NCBI RefSeq assembly: GCF_000819445.1
Contig: NZ_CP005286.1
Span: 2,232,001 to 2,296,000 of the forward strand
Reading direction: 5' to 3'
Length of the DNA: 64,000 nucleotides
DNA from: Corynebacterium humireducens NBRC 106098 = DSM 45392
GTDB lineage: Bacteria; Actinomycetota; Actinomycetes; Mycobacteriales; Mycobacteriaceae
Positions 46,673 through 55,623 of the stretch are shown piece after piece. The stretch's first letter is position 1. Each line of letters starts with the position of its first letter. The notes beneath the pieces were generated by a model that was given only the letters and a program-made list of their open reading frames with translations, was not told the DNA's origin and did no database searches. Both the position numbers and the translations under genes were made by a program.

Positions 46673-47005
46673 GTGCCGCCGAAGGTCACTGACACCCGCC
46701 CGACTCCCGAGGCCCTGCATGCCGTGGAGGAGGAGACCGCCGCCTCCGCCCGGCGCATCGTCGCCACGTACGCGCAGGATTTCATGGACGGTGTGACCCT
46801 GATGTGCATGCTCGGCGTGGAGCCGAAGGGCCTCGTCTACTCGAAGCTGGCCGCCGAGCTGGAGGAGGCCGAGCCGACCCCGGCGAAGCGCACCCGCAAG
46901 GCCACGAAGAAGACCACCAAGAAGACCACCAAGAAGACGGTCAAGAAGACCACCAAGAAGACGACGGCGAAGAAGACCACCAAGAAGACGGTCAAGAAGG
47001 CCTAA
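46673..47005 (+). CDS. Small protein with lysine/threonine-rich histone H1-like tail
   Basis: 110 residues. The first 70 residues form an acidic-to-neutral globular part ('PTPEALHAVEEETAASARRIVATYAQDF'). From about residue 72 the chain is almost only K and T in repeats such as KKTTKKT and KKTVKK, encoded by near-identical aag-acc units. Such tails bind nucleic acids non-specifically. GTG start with AGGAGG (46663-46668) and -10 TAGAAT (46623-46628). Six nt before otsA, so cotranscribed. Function unknown. Confidence 0.8.
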   Translation: MPPKVTDTRPTPEALHAVEEETAASARRIVATYAQDFMDGVTLMCMLGVEPKGLVYSKLAAELEEAEPTPAKRTRKATKKTTKKTTKKTVKKTTKKTTAKKTTKKTVKKA

Positions 47006-47011
47006 GCGCCC

Positions 47012-48412
47012 ATGAGCGGCGACAACAGCTTCGTGGTCGTGGCCAACCGCCTGCCGGTCGACCTCCACACCGCCCCCGACGGCACCCGCACCTGGACCCC
47101 CAGCCCCGGCGGGCTCGTCGCCGCACTCTCGCCGGTGCTCGAGCACCAGCAGGGCTGCTGGGTGGGGTGGCCGGGCGTGCCCGACGAGGCCCCCGAGCCC
47201 TTCCGTACCGACGCCGGCGTGCTCCTCCACCCCGTCCGCCTCACCCAGGGGGACTTCGAGGGCTTCTACGAGGGCTTCTCCAACGCCTCCCTGTGGCCGC
47301 TGTACCACGACCTCATCGTCACGCCCGAGTACCACCGGGAGTGGTGGGCCCGCTACCGCGACGTGAACCTGCTGTTCGCGCAGGAGGTCGCGGAGGTCGC
47401 CGCCGAGGGCGCCACCGTCTGGGTGCAGGACTACCAGCTGCAGCTCGTGCCGGGCATCCTCCGGCAGCTGCGCCCCGACCTGCGGATCGGCTTCTTCCTG
47501 CACATCCCCTTCCCCGGAGCCGACCTGTTCCGGCAGCTGCCGTGGCGCGAGGAGATCATCCGCGGCCTGCTCGGCGCGGACCTCATCGGTTTCCACCTCG
47601 AGTCCAACGCCCGCAACTTCCTCGACCTGTGCGCCGGCACCGAGGGACTCACCGTCTCCGGCACCGCCGCCACGAGGCGTACCGACGCCCACGTCACCAC
47701 CCACGACGGCCGCTCCGTCGCCGTCGGCGCCTTCCCCATCTCCATCGACGTGGACTCGTTGGGGGAGGGAACGCCGGGGGGCGTCGAGAAGCTGCGTGCG
47801 GAGCTCGGGGACCCGCAGACGGTGATCCTCGGCGTCGACCGCCTCGACTACACCAAGGGCATCCTCCAACGGCTGCTCGCCTTCGAGGAGCTGCTGGAGG
47901 CGGGGGCCCTGGAGGGGGCCGTGCTGCTGCAGATCGCCACCCCCTCCCGGGAGCGCATCGACCAGTACCAGGTCGCCCGCTCCCAGGTCGAGGAGGCCGT
48001 CGGCCGCATCAACGGCCGCTTCGGGTCGATGGGCCGGCCGGTCGTGCACTACCTCCACCAGTCGCTGCCGAAGAGTCAGCTGCGCACCTTCTACGAGGCG
48101 GCCGACGTCATGCTCGTCACCCCCTTCAAGGACGGCATGAACCTGGTGGCCAAGGAGTACGTCGCCTGCCACCCCGACGGCTCGGGGGCGCTGGTGCTCT
48201 CCGAGTTCGCCGGCGCCGCCGTCGAGCTGCACCAGGCGAACCTGTGCAACCCCTTCGACATGGAGTCGATCAAGCGGGCCCTGCTCACCGCCGTGCAGGG
48301 CGCCCCCGACGTCATGCGGGAGCGGATGCTGGCGATGCACGCGCAGGTCTCCGAGTACGACGTCGACCGCTGGGCCGAGGCCTTCCTCAGCGCCCTGGGG
48401 GAGCACCGGTGA
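47012..48412 (+). CDS. otsA: Trehalose-6-phosphate synthase OtsA
   Basis: 466 residues. GT20 retaining glucosyltransferase joining UDP-glucose and glucose-6-phosphate. 'NRLPVD' near 9, 'SPGGLVAAL' near 29, 'GWPG' near 50, 'VQDYQLQLVPGILRQLRP' near 140, 'FFLHIPFPGADLFRQLPWR' near 165, 'DRLDYTKGILQRL' near 275 and the C-terminal 'TPFKDGMNLVAKEY' near 370. Trehalose is needed for mycolate transfer and osmoprotection in corynebacteria. Stop overlaps the lipoprotein GTG as GTGA. Confidence 0.97.
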   Translation: MSGDNSFVVVANRLPVDLHTAPDGTRTWTPSPGGLVAALSPVLEHQQGCWVGWPGVPDEAPEPFRTDAGVLLHPVRLTQGDFEGFYEGFSNASLWPLYHDLIVTPEYHREWWARYRDVNLLFAQEVAEVAAEGATVWVQDYQLQLVPGILRQLRPDLRIGFFLHIPFPGADLFRQLPWREEIIRGLLGADLIGFHLESNARNFLDLCAGTEGLTVSGTAATRRTDAHVTTHDGRSVAVGAFPISIDVDSLGEGTPGGVEKLRAELGDPQTVILGVDRLDYTKGILQRLLAFEELLEAGALEGAVLLQIATPSRERIDQYQVARSQVEEAVGRINGRFGSMGRPVVHYLHQSLPKSQLRTFYEAADVMLVTPFKDGMNLVAKEYVACHPDGSGALVLSEFAGAAVELHQANLCNPFDMESIKRALLTAVQGAPDVMRERMLAMHAQVSEYDVDRWAEAFLSALGEHR

Positions 48413-48870
48413 GGCGGGCCGTCGTGGCGCTGGCCGCCGGCGCGCTCCTCGTGGCCTGCGCCCCGGACCCCACCGCCGACGTCGCGGGCTCGTCGTGGCA
48501 GGTCACCGACATCTGGACCACCCCCGGTGAGCCCTCGGCCCTGCCGCCGCAGTCGGCGGGCCTGGCGCGGCTGGCCTTCGGCGAGCAGTCCCTGTCGGGG
48601 CACACCGGCTGCGCACCGATCCAGGGCACGGTCACCTTCACGCGCGCCGGGGAGCCCGCCCGCACCGAGGACGCCGACACCCTGCGCATCGACCACATCG
48701 AGGGCGACACCGCCGCCGACGACTGCCCCGCCCTGCACACCCACGAGCAGCTCCGGGAGCTGCTGGCGCCGGGTGCCGAGTTCGACCTACGGCACGCCGA
48801 ACGCGAACTCACCCTGACGTTGCGCGTCGACGCCGTGGACCGTCCCGCGATCGGGCTGGCCGCGATCTAG
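48409..48870 (+). CDS. Lipoprotein with META/HslJ-like domain
   Basis: 153 residues. Signal peptide ending in the lipobox LVAC, Cys at residue 17. The mature part starts 'SSWQVTDIWTTPGEP' and has 'RLAFGEQSLSGHTGCAPIQGTVTF' (about 50-73), the pattern of META/HslJ small beta domains. Function unknown. GTG start is coupled to the otsA stop, giving the order otsA-lipoprotein-otsB. The family name is a weak-similarity call. Confidence 0.7.
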   Translation: MRRAVVALAAGALLVACAPDPTADVAGSSWQVTDIWTTPGEPSALPPQSAGLARLAFGEQSLSGHTGCAPIQGTVTFTRAGEPARTEDADTLRIDHIEGDTAADDCPALHTHEQLRELLAPGAEFDLRHAERELTLTLRVDAVDRPAIGLAAI

Positions 48871-48876
48871 AGGATC

Positions 48877-48882
48877 TAGAGT
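48877..48882 (+). promoter_or_regulatory. -10 box of otsB
   Basis: TAGAGT at 48877-48882, 6 nt before the ATG at 48889, so otsB can be transcribed separately from otsA as a leaderless mRNA. Confidence 0.5.
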
Positions 48883-48888
48883 GGGCCT

Positions 48889-50175
48889 ATGAGCCTCTCC
48901 CCTGCCTCCCTCGCCCGCCTCGTCGAGGCCGACCGGCTGCTGGTCGTCACCGACTTCGACGGCACCCTCGCCGGACTGAGCACCGACATCTACGGCGTGC
49001 CCGTCAACGCCGACGCCCTGGCCGCCCTCACCCGCCTCGCCGGGCTGCCCGACACGCACGTCGCAGTACTCTCCGGCCGGCACCTCGCAGGGCTGCGGCA
49101 GGTCTGCCACCTGCAGCCGCCGGTCGTCTTCGCCGGTTCCCACGGCTCGGAGTCCGCGGAGCACGGCGTCACGCTCACCCCTGCGCAGGAGGAGGCGCTG
49201 GCCCACCTCGATGAGGCGCTGGTGTTCCGGCACCCCCTCGTGCACGTCGAGCGCAAGCCCTTCCAGCGGGTCGTCCACACGGCGCCGATCGCCGCGACGG
49301 ACCAGGCCACCGCCGACGCGATCCTCGAGAAGGCCCTGCTCATCGACGCCCCCGGCGCCCGCGTCTCCCGCGGCAAGAACATCGTGGAGTTCTCGGTCTC
49401 CGACGTGACGAAGGGCACCTGGCTGGCCGCGGAGATCAACCGCGTGTCCCCCGACGTCGCCGTGTTCATCGGCGACGACACCACCGACGAGGACGGCTTC
49501 CGCATCCTCCGCCCCGGCGACGTCTCCGTGAAGGTCGGCGCGGGCGAGACCGCCGCCGCAGAGAGGGTCGCCGACATCCCCGCGGTCGCCGACCTGCTCA
49601 CCCGGCTTGCCGACGCCCGCTCCGCCCACCTCGGCATCCCCCGCGACGTCGTGGGCCGTTTCGAGGCCGTCGCCGCCGGTTTCACCGCCGAGGTGCTGCG
49701 CGTCACCGACTGGGACGCCGCGACGCCGTGCGAGGGCTGGGCGGCCAGCGACATCGTCAACCACCTGCTCACCTGGTACCCGGCCAACCTGCGCAACGCC
49801 GACATCGACCTCGAGGTCACCGGCGACACCCCCACCACCCGGTGGTTCAGCTTCGTCGCCGCCGTCCGGGAACTGCTCCACGACGAACGCGCCACCGCCA
49901 CCTTCCACTCCGGCCCCGACGAGGGCAGCACCGTCACGCAGGCCACCACCGCCTTCCTGCTGCCGGACATCTTCATGCACACCTGGGACCTCGCCCGCTC
50001 GCAGGGCCACGACGTGACCCTCGACCCCGACTACGCCGCCCGCAACCTCGCCGGCCTGCAGTCCCTCGGCGGGGCACTCCAGGAGACCGGTCAGTTCGGT
50101 CCGCCCCTCACTCCCCCGGCGGACGCCTCCCCGGGCGAGCAGCTCATGGCGTACGTCGGGCGCGAGGTGCGCTGA
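48889..50175 (+). CDS. otsB: Trehalose-6-phosphate phosphatase fused to a DinB/TIGR03086-like domain
   Basis: 428 residues in one uninterrupted frame. Residues 1-245 are OtsB, a HAD phosphatase making trehalose: nucleophile Asp22 in 'VVTDFDGTL', 'VLSGRHLAGLRQ' near 59, 'RGKNIVEF' near 164 and 'FIGDDTTDEDGFR' near 193. Residues about 250-428 resemble the mycothiol-dependent DinB-fold family TIGR03086/MDMPI: 'VTDWDAATPCEGWAASDIVNHLL' and 'FMHTWDLARSQG', with conserved His residues that bind metal. OtsB is normally about 250 residues, so this is a real fusion. The C-terminal part overlaps the convergent ipsA by 32 nt. Confidence 0.88.
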   Translation: MSLSPASLARLVEADRLLVVTDFDGTLAGLSTDIYGVPVNADALAALTRLAGLPDTHVAVLSGRHLAGLRQVCHLQPPVVFAGSHGSESAEHGVTLTPAQEEALAHLDEALVFRHPLVHVERKPFQRVVHTAPIAATDQATADAILEKALLIDAPGARVSRGKNIVEFSVSDVTKGTWLAAEINRVSPDVAVFIGDDTTDEDGFRILRPGDVSVKVGAGETAAAERVADIPAVADLLTRLADARSAHLGIPRDVVGRFEAVAAGFTAEVLRVTDWDAATPCEGWAASDIVNHLLTWYPANLRNADIDLEVTGDTPTTRWFSFVAAVRELLHDERATATFHSGPDEGSTVTQATTAFLLPDIFMHTWDLARSQGHDVTLDPDYAARNLAGLQSLGGALQETGQFGPPLTPPADASPGEQLMAYVGREVR

Positions 50176-51217
50176 CCGTCGACCCCGCGTGGAAGGTCGT
50201 CCCCAGGATCTCCCGGGGGACGTCCCCGGTGGGTGGGGCGTCGATAAGCTCCAGCAGGAGACGGCCCGCCGCCCGGCCCTTCTCCTTGTTCGGCTGCACG
50301 ACGGTCGTCAGCCCACGAAGCAGGGCGGTGCGGATGCCGTCGAACCCGGTCACCGACAGGTCCTCCGGGACCGCGATGCCGTGGGCCGCGGCGTACTCCA
50401 GGACGCCGAGCGCCATGGAGTCCGTCGTGCACAGGACCGCCGTGAGCTCCGGGTGGGAGGTCAGCAGCTCCTCCGCCGCGGACAGGCAGTTGGCGTGGTC
50501 GTTGATGTGCCGGGTGACCACCGGGACGTCGCCGACGCCGGCCAACTCCTCCAGGGCGCCGAGGACGCGGGCCCGCTGCACGTGCAGCGCCGCCGTGGGC
50601 AGCGTCCGCGTGTCGACGTGCCCGTCCCGCCGTGTCCGCTCCAGACGGATGGCGAGGATGCCGATGCGGGTGTGGCCGGCGTCGAGAAGCGCGCGGGCCG
50701 CCGGCTTGATCGCCTCCCGGTCGTCGATGCCGACGAACGGCAGGGGCAGCCCCTTCGGCTGGTCGCACACCACCAGCGGGATGCCGCGGGCACGCGCCGC
50801 CGCCAGGTGCGGATCCCCCTCCGCCACGGAGTACACGACGATCCCGTCGACGACCGCCCGCCCCACCAGGGCCGACGCGTCCTGCTCGGAGGGGCCCGCC
50901 GGGATGAGCGTCAGGGAGGACTCCGTGCCCGACGTCGCCTCCGCCATGCCCGCCAGGAAATCCACCGACGCCGCGTCCTCGAAGGCGTACGACAGGTGCT
51001 CCGTGAGCAGCACCCCGATCGACCCGGCCCGGCGGGTGCGCAGCGAACGCGCCATCGGGTCGGGGCCCGGGTAGCCGCGTTCGGCGGCCGCCCGGAGGAT
51101 GCGTTCCCGCAGCTCCGCCGACAGCTGATCCGGCTGGTTGTAGGCGTTGGACACGGTGGTCCGCGAGACTCCGAGTTCCGCCGCCAACGACGCCAGCGTC
51201 CGGGCACGTTTGACCAT
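50144..51217 (-). CDS. ipsA: LacI family regulator, IpsA-like
   Basis: 357 residues. N-terminal LacI HTH ('TLASLAAELGVSRTTVSNAYNQPDQLS', 7-33), then a periplasmic-binding-like effector domain ('GSIGVLLTEHLSYAFEDAASVDFLAG', 'TDSMALGVLEYAAAHG', 'LTTVVQPNKEKGR'). In C. glutamicum the LacI gene next to otsB is ipsA, an inositol-sensing regulator that activates ino1; the name is given by position and needs checking. ATG 51217 follows a TAGATT box (51229-51224) by 6 nt. Confidence 0.72.
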   Translation of the reverse strand: MVKRARTLASLAAELGVSRTTVSNAYNQPDQLSAELRERILRAAAERGYPGPDPMARSLRTRRAGSIGVLLTEHLSYAFEDAASVDFLAGMAEATSGTESSLTLIPAGPSEQDASALVGRAVVDGIVVYSVAEGDPHLAAARARGIPLVVCDQPKGLPLPFVGIDDREAIKPAARALLDAGHTRIGILAIRLERTRRDGHVDTRTLPTAALHVQRARVLGALEELAGVGDVPVVTRHINDHANCLSAAEELLTSHPELTAVLCTTDSMALGVLEYAAAHGIAVPEDLSVTGFDGIRTALLRGLTTVVQPNKEKGRAAGRLLLELIDAPPTGDVPREILGTTFHAGSTVSAPRARRTP

Positions 51218-51223
51218 GCCCCA

Positions 51224-51241
51224 AATCTATCCGGTTACACT
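51224..51241. promoter_or_regulatory. Divergent promoters ipsA / esterase
   Basis: Minus strand TAGATT (51229-51224), 6 nt before the ipsA ATG. Plus strand TACACT (51236-51241), 7 nt before the esterase GTG at 51249. Only 31 bp lie between the two start codons. Confidence 0.55.
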
Positions 51242-51248
51242 GTCCGAC

Positions 51249-52047
51249 GTGAGAAACCCCGACCAGTACAACTCCGAACGCGTCACTCTCCGCCACGGGG
51301 GACGGGACCGGACGTCGTCGTCGTCACCCCCGGTGACCTGCCGGCCGACGCCCCGGTGCTGCTGTACTTCCACGGCTCACTGCAGAGCGGCAACGTCGCC
51401 CGCAACTTCACCGGCCGCACCTTCGACGACATGGCCGCCGCCCGCGGCGTCCGCCTCGTCTACCCCGACGGCGTCGACCGCCACTTCAACGACACCCGCC
51501 TCGCCCTGCGTGAGCGGACCCGCCAGCTCGGGGTCGACGACGTCGGCTTCACCCGCGCGATCGTCGACTGGCTCGGCGTGGAGTCCGTCCACGCCTGCGG
51601 CTACTCCAACGGTGGTCAGATGGTCATGCGCCTGCTTCACGACGCCCCCGGCCTCCTCACCGGCGCCGCCACCTTCGCCGCGACCATGCCCGCCGAGAAC
51701 AACCGCCTCCCGGACCTGGGTTCCGCCCTCGTCCCGACGCCCTACCTGGCGATCCACGGCACGGCCGACCACATCGTGAAGTACGACGGCGGCGTCGCCG
51801 GCCTCGACCCCGCCCACACCCGCGGCGAGCTCATCTCCGCGCGTGCCTCCGCAGAGTATTTCGCGCAGGCCAACGGGCTCGGCGCGGACGCGCACACGCA
51901 GTATTCACCGTCCCCCGGCGTACTTGTCGACCGGTGGGACGGTGCGGCGCCCGTCGAGCTGTGGAGCATCGAGGGCATGGGGCATCTCGTGCCGACGACG
52001 ACGCCCCGGTCGCCGCGGACGTCGTCGCGGACTTCTTCGGCTTCTGA
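51249..52047 (+). pseudogene. PHB-depolymerase/LpqC-like esterase with two frameshifts
   Basis: The coding sense runs through three frames. GTG 51249 starts 'RNPDQYNSERVTLRHGGRD'; near 51305-51310 one G appears missing, after which 'DVVVVTPGDLPADAPVLLYFHGSLQ', the Ser motif 'CGYSNGGQMVMR' and 'YLAIHGTADHIVKYDGG' follow; near 51990 one more G appears missing before 'ADDDAPVAADVVADFFGF' and TGA at 52045. Both breaks are single-base losses in G-rich spots, so either a decaying gene or base-calling errors. When repaired it is an esterase of about 265 residues. Confidence 0.75.
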
Positions 52048-52053
52048 CCTACC

Positions 52054-53178
52054 TCACTTGTTGATCAACGCCATGGCGGACAACTGCCGTATCGGGTGAA
52101 TGTTGCTCCGTGGTGGCCCACCGTCCGGCGGCAGATGCACCACCCCACCCGGTTGGCGCTCCAGGCGTCCATTCCGGGGTGGGGCATTCGGATCATCGTC
52201 ATTGCGCGCGTTATGTACCGCGCACGCCATCGACAGGTTCTCGATGTTGGTCTCCCCACCCTGCTCCCACGCTGTCAGGTGATGCACCTGGCACTGACTC
52301 GCCGGGGTCGTACACCCCGGGTGCGGGCACAGGATCGTCTCCGCTGCCAGCAGCATCCGCTGCTTCCAGGTGGCGACACGCTCCTCCCGGTACATGTTCA
52401 CCCCACCAGAGATCGGGTCGTACAGGCCCACCACCCCCACGGTGGCCATCTCCCGGGCCACCAACTCCGCCCCGGTAATCGTGGTGCCGTCGGTGAGGGC
52501 GAAGATCGTCTCATCCCCCTCCTGCCGCAACAGCTTCGCATAATCCGGTAACCCGATGACCACATGCGGGACCGGGGTGACCGGACCGGACACCCCTGTC
52601 CCGCCGGCCAGCAGGGCGTCGAACATCGCCTGCTCATACGACAACCGTGGATCAGCTCGTCGTAGTTCCTGGGCCCGGGTGTGCAGATCCCCGAGGAAAG
52701 CGGCCATAAGGTGTTCCGGGCCGGTGAACGTCGCAGTCCGCAGTCCCCGGGCGTCGGTGTTCTTCCCACCCTTGAGCGACCTGCCCCCGTAGGCCTTCTT
52801 CTCCGCGTCCTCCACACCCCGGTTGTAGGCTCGCACCCGGGCCGCAGCCGCCTGATCAATCTCGGCAACCGTCCCCCGCAGGGCACACAACTCGACACGC
52901 AGTTCCCAGGGGGTGACCGCGGCACCCGACAGGAGGCGGCGGGTGTTCTTCTCCACCACCCCCAGAGCATCCAGAGACAACCCTTCGGCCGCCGACCTAG
53001 CAGCACGTTGCAGCTTCCGGTGGCGGGTGGGACCGAAGTAGATCCCGGCGAGTTTCTGCCAGGCACCCGCATCCCTGAACCCCAACTCGGACAGCGCAGC
53101 GACATCCACCGTGCCGGCCGTCAGTGCCTCCAGCACCGGCATGGCACGCAGGGCCTCAAACGCCGACATCAGGTTCAT
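52054..53178 (-). CDS. DUF222 / HNH endonuclease domain protein
   Basis: 374 residues. N-terminal DUF222 region (about 60-280) and a C-terminal HNH nuclease motif with paired Cys ('CPHPGCTTPASQCQVHHLTAWEQGG' region near 290-315, then 'NLSMACAVHN'). This family is highly multiplied in actinobacteria, function unknown, often considered mobile. ATG 53178 is preferred over an upstream start because -10 TAGCGT lies 7 nt before it. Convergent with the broken esterase. Confidence 0.85.
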   Translation of the reverse strand: MNLMSAFEALRAMPVLEALTAGTVDVAALSELGFRDAGAWQKLAGIYFGPTRHRKLQRAARSAAEGLSLDALGVVEKNTRRLLSGAAVTPWELRVELCALRGTVAEIDQAAAARVRAYNRGVEDAEKKAYGGRSLKGGKNTDARGLRTATFTGPEHLMAAFLGDLHTRAQELRRADPRLSYEQAMFDALLAGGTGVSGPVTPVPHVVIGLPDYAKLLRQEGDETIFALTDGTTITGAELVAREMATVGVVGLYDPISGGVNMYREERVATWKQRMLLAAETILCPHPGCTTPASQCQVHHLTAWEQGGETNIENLSMACAVHNARNDDDPNAPPRNGRLERQPGGVVHLPPDGGPPRSNIHPIRQLSAMALINK

Positions 53179-53185
53179 GCCCCGC

Positions 53186-53191
53186 ACGCTA
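53186..53191 (-). promoter_or_regulatory. -10 box of the HNH gene
   Basis: TAGCGT on the minus strand (53191-53186), 7 nt before ATG 53178. Confidence 0.5.
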
Positions 53192-53229
53192 AACCCCCGA
53201 CGGGCACACGTCGACACGCGGACCACGGG

Positions 53230-53260
53230 GCCTGTGGATAAACCCCCTCACTCCACAGGC
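53230..53260 (-). terminator. Hairpin after rlmB
   Basis: GCCTGTGG (53230-53237) pairs with CCACAGGC (53253-53260), 15-nt loop, 9 nt after the rlmB stop. No U-tract, so termination efficiency is uncertain. Confidence 0.45.
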
Positions 53261-53269
53261 ACGGGTGAC

Positions 53270-54214
53270 CTACTTCTGCGCCGCCCGGCGCTGACGGGCG
53301 AACTCTGATAGGACGACGCCCGCGGCGACGGAGGCGTTGAGCGACTCGACCCAGCCGGCCATGGGGACGGACATGATGACGTCACAGTTCTCGCGGACCA
53401 GGCGGGAGATGCCCTTGCCCTCGGAGCCGACGACGATGACGACGGGGTCGGTGCCGCCGTCGTAGGTGTCGAGGGTGTGCTCGCCACCCGCGTCGAGGCC
53501 GACGACCTGGTAGCCGTTCTTCTGGAACTCCTTGATCGCGCGGGTCAGGTTGGTCTCCCGGGCGACGGGCAGGCGGGCGGCGGTGCCCGCGGAGGTGCGC
53601 CAGGTGACGCCGGTGACGGCGGCGGAACGACGCTCCGGGATGACCACGCCGTGTCCGCCGAAGGCGGCGACGGAGCGGATGACAGCGCCGAGGTTGCGGG
53701 GGTCGGTGATGTTGTCGAGCACGACGAACATGCCGGGTTCCCCGGTATCGGCGACGTTGCCCATGAGGGTGTGCACGTCGGTGTACTTGTACGGCGGGAT
53801 CTGCAGGCCGATGCCCTGGTGCAGGCCGTTGCCGGTCATCTTGTCGAGCTCGAAGCGCGGGACCTCGTGGATCGGGATGCCGCGGGTGGTGGCCATGGTG
53901 ACGGCCTCGGTGAGGCGGTCGTCGGCACCCGTGCCTGCGGCGACGTACAGCGCGGAGCCCGGCACCTTGGCGTGGAGGCACTCGATGACGGGGTTACGGC
54001 CGACGACGAGTTCGTAGGGGTTCTCCTGGACGTGGCGTCCGGAGGCGCGGCGTTCGGCGGCGCGCTTGCGCTTGTAGGCGGCGTGGTACTCGCGGTCCTC
54101 GGCCTTGGGGGTGGGGCCCTTGCCCTTGAGGCCGCGGCGGATCTGGCCGCCGGAGCCCTTGGTGGCGCCCTTCTTGTTGGTGCGTCGTGCCCCGGGTCGT
54201 CCCTGGCTGCTCAT
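53270..54214 (-). CDS. rlmB: 23S rRNA 2'-O-methyltransferase, RlmB/TrmH (SpoU) family
   Basis: 314 residues. Basic N-terminal extension (1-75, '[22 protein letters not shown]') common in actinobacteria, substrate-binding domain ('[19 protein letters not shown]', about 68-86), and the SPOUT knot: '[23 protein letters not shown]' near 165, '[20 protein letters not shown]' near 255 and '[20 protein letters not shown]' near 277. Methylates a guanosine of 23S rRNA by family. 9 nt after cysS, same operon. Confidence 0.92.
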   Translation of the reverse strand: MSSQGRPGARRTNKKGATKGSGGQIRRGLKGKGPTPKAEDREYHAAYKRKRAAERRASGRHVQENPYELVVGRNPVIECLHAKVPGSALYVAAGTGADDRLTEAVTMATTRGIPIHEVPRFELDKMTGNGLHQGIGLQIPPYKYTDVHTLMGNVADTGEPGMFVVLDNITDPRNLGAVIRSVAAFGGHGVVIPERRSAAVTGVTWRTSAGTAARLPVARETNLTRAIKEFQKNGYQVVGLDAGGEHTLDTYDGGTDPVVIVVGSEGKGISRLVRENCDVIMSVPMAGWVESLNASVAAGVVLSEFARQRRAAQK

Positions 54215-54223
54215 GTGTACTTC

Positions 54224-55615
54224 CTAATTCTTCAGCGACCACTGCGGGCCGTCGGGGGTGTCGGTGACGTCGATGCCGGCGGCGATCAGGCGATCGCGGA
54301 CGGCGTCGGCGGTGGCCCAGTCCTTCTCGGCCCGGGCGGTGGTGCGGCGTTCCAGTTCGGCGTCGACGAGGACGTCGAGTGCCTGGAGGGCACCGTCGCT
54401 TGTCGACGCCCCCTCCGCCCACGCCTCATCCTGCGGATCCACGCCGAGGACCGCGGTCATGGCGCGGACTGAGGCGGCGATGGTGGCGGCGTCGTCAAGG
54501 GAGCCGGAGGCGAGGGCGGTGTTGCCGGCGCGGACAGCGTTGTGGATCTCGGCGAGGGCACGGGGGACGGAGATGTCGTCGTCCATGGCCTCCTCGAAGG
54601 CGGGGGTCCACTCGCCGACGTCGACGGGACCGACGCGCCGGAGGAAGTCCTCGATGCGCCGGTAGCCGGCGGCGGCTTCCTGGAGTGCTGCCTCAGAGTA
54701 CTCCAGCACGCTGCGGTAGTGCGCGGAGCCCAGGTAGTAACGCAGTTCGACGGGGCGGACCATGGTGAGGATGTGCGGGACGGACAGCACGTTGCCCAGC
54801 GACTTGCTCATCTTCTCGCCGGCCATGGTGACCCAGTGGTTGTGCATCCAGTAGTTGGCGAAACGGTCGCCCGCGGCATGCGCCTGGGCGATCTCGTTCT
54901 CGTGGTGCGGGAACTGCAGGTCGAGGCCGCCGCCGTGGATGTCGAAGGTGTCGCCGAGGTACCAGGTCGCCATGGCGGAGCACTCGAGGTGCCAGCCGGG
55001 ACGGCCCTCGCCCCACGGGGTGGGCCAGGAGGGCTCGCCGGGCTTGGCGGCCTTCCACAGGGCGAAGTCCTGCGGCGAACGCTTGCCGACGTTGTCGGTC
55101 TCCCCCTGCTCCATCTCCTCCACGCGGTTGCCGGAGAGGGAGCCGTAGTCGGAGCCCTCCGCGGCGACCCACGCGGCGACGTCGAAGTAGACGGACCCGT
55201 CGGCCTCGTAGGCGTAGCCGTTGTCCATGAGGCGCTGCATGTAGGTGATCATCTGGGTGACGTGGCCGGTGGCGCGGGGCTCCACGGAGGGAGGCAGCAC
55301 GCCGAGCTGGTCGTACGCCCAGGTGAAGGCGCGTTCATGGGTGGACGCCCACTCCCACCAGGGGCGGTCGTGCTCGGCGGCCTTGGTGAGGATCTTGTCG
55401 TCGATGTCGGTGACGTTCCGCACGAAGGCGACGTCCAGGCCCTTGGCCAGCAGCCAACGGCGCAGGATGTCGAAGGCCACCCCCGAGCGGACGTGACCGA
55501 TGTGCGGCTGGGACTGCGGCGTCGCACCACACAGGTAGATCGAGGCGTGGCCTTCCCTCACGGGCTGGAAGTCGCGCAGCGACCGGGTGGCGGTGTCAAA
55601 GATACGGAGAGTCAC
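54224..55615 (-). CDS. cysS: Cysteinyl-tRNA synthetase
   Basis: 463 residues, class I synthetase. HIGH motif as '[14 protein letters not shown]' near 35, zinc ligands in 'YLCGATP', 'WHLECSAMA' and 'HENEIAQ', and KMSKS as '[14 protein letters not shown]' near 265. A related MshC ligase of mycothiol synthesis shares this fold, but length and the intact anticodon-binding C-terminus favour CysRS. GTG start with its own -10 box; in related genomes cysS directly follows ispF. Confidence 0.95.
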   Translation of the reverse strand: MTLRIFDTATRSLRDFQPVREGHASIYLCGATPQSQPHIGHVRSGVAFDILRRWLLAKGLDVAFVRNVTDIDDKILTKAAEHDRPWWEWASTHERAFTWAYDQLGVLPPSVEPRATGHVTQMITYMQRLMDNGYAYEADGSVYFDVAAWVAAEGSDYGSLSGNRVEEMEQGETDNVGKRSPQDFALWKAAKPGEPSWPTPWGEGRPGWHLECSAMATWYLGDTFDIHGGGLDLQFPHHENEIAQAHAAGDRFANYWMHNHWVTMAGEKMSKSLGNVLSVPHILTMVRPVELRYYLGSAHYRSVLEYSEAALQEAAAGYRRIEDFLRRVGPVDVGEWTPAFEEAMDDDISVPRALAEIHNAVRAGNTALASGSLDDAATIAASVRAMTAVLGVDPQDEAWAEGASTSDGALQALDVLVDAELERRTTARAEKDWATADAVRDRLIAAGIDVTDTPDGPQWSLKN

Positions 55616-55623
55616 AACTCACC

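Noticed and set aside
46904..47003. Repetitive aag-acc stretch considered as a CRISPR-like or microsatellite array
   Set aside because: It encodes the K/T-rich tail of the small protein in frame; no spacers or conserved repeat unit of CRISPR length.
46559..48406. 615-codon minus-strand frame opposite otsA
   Set aside because: Shadow frame; otsA on the plus strand carries all GT20 signatures.
52054..53178. HNH protein considered as an intact homing endonuclease or phage gene
   Set aside because: DUF222-HNH proteins are common single chromosomal genes in actinobacteria; no intron, intein or phage context nearby.
54224..55615. Assignment as MshC (cysteine ligase of mycothiol synthesis)
   Set aside because: Length 463, an extended C-terminal anticodon-binding part and position beside rlmB fit CysRS; MshC is usually about 410 residues and placed elsewhere.
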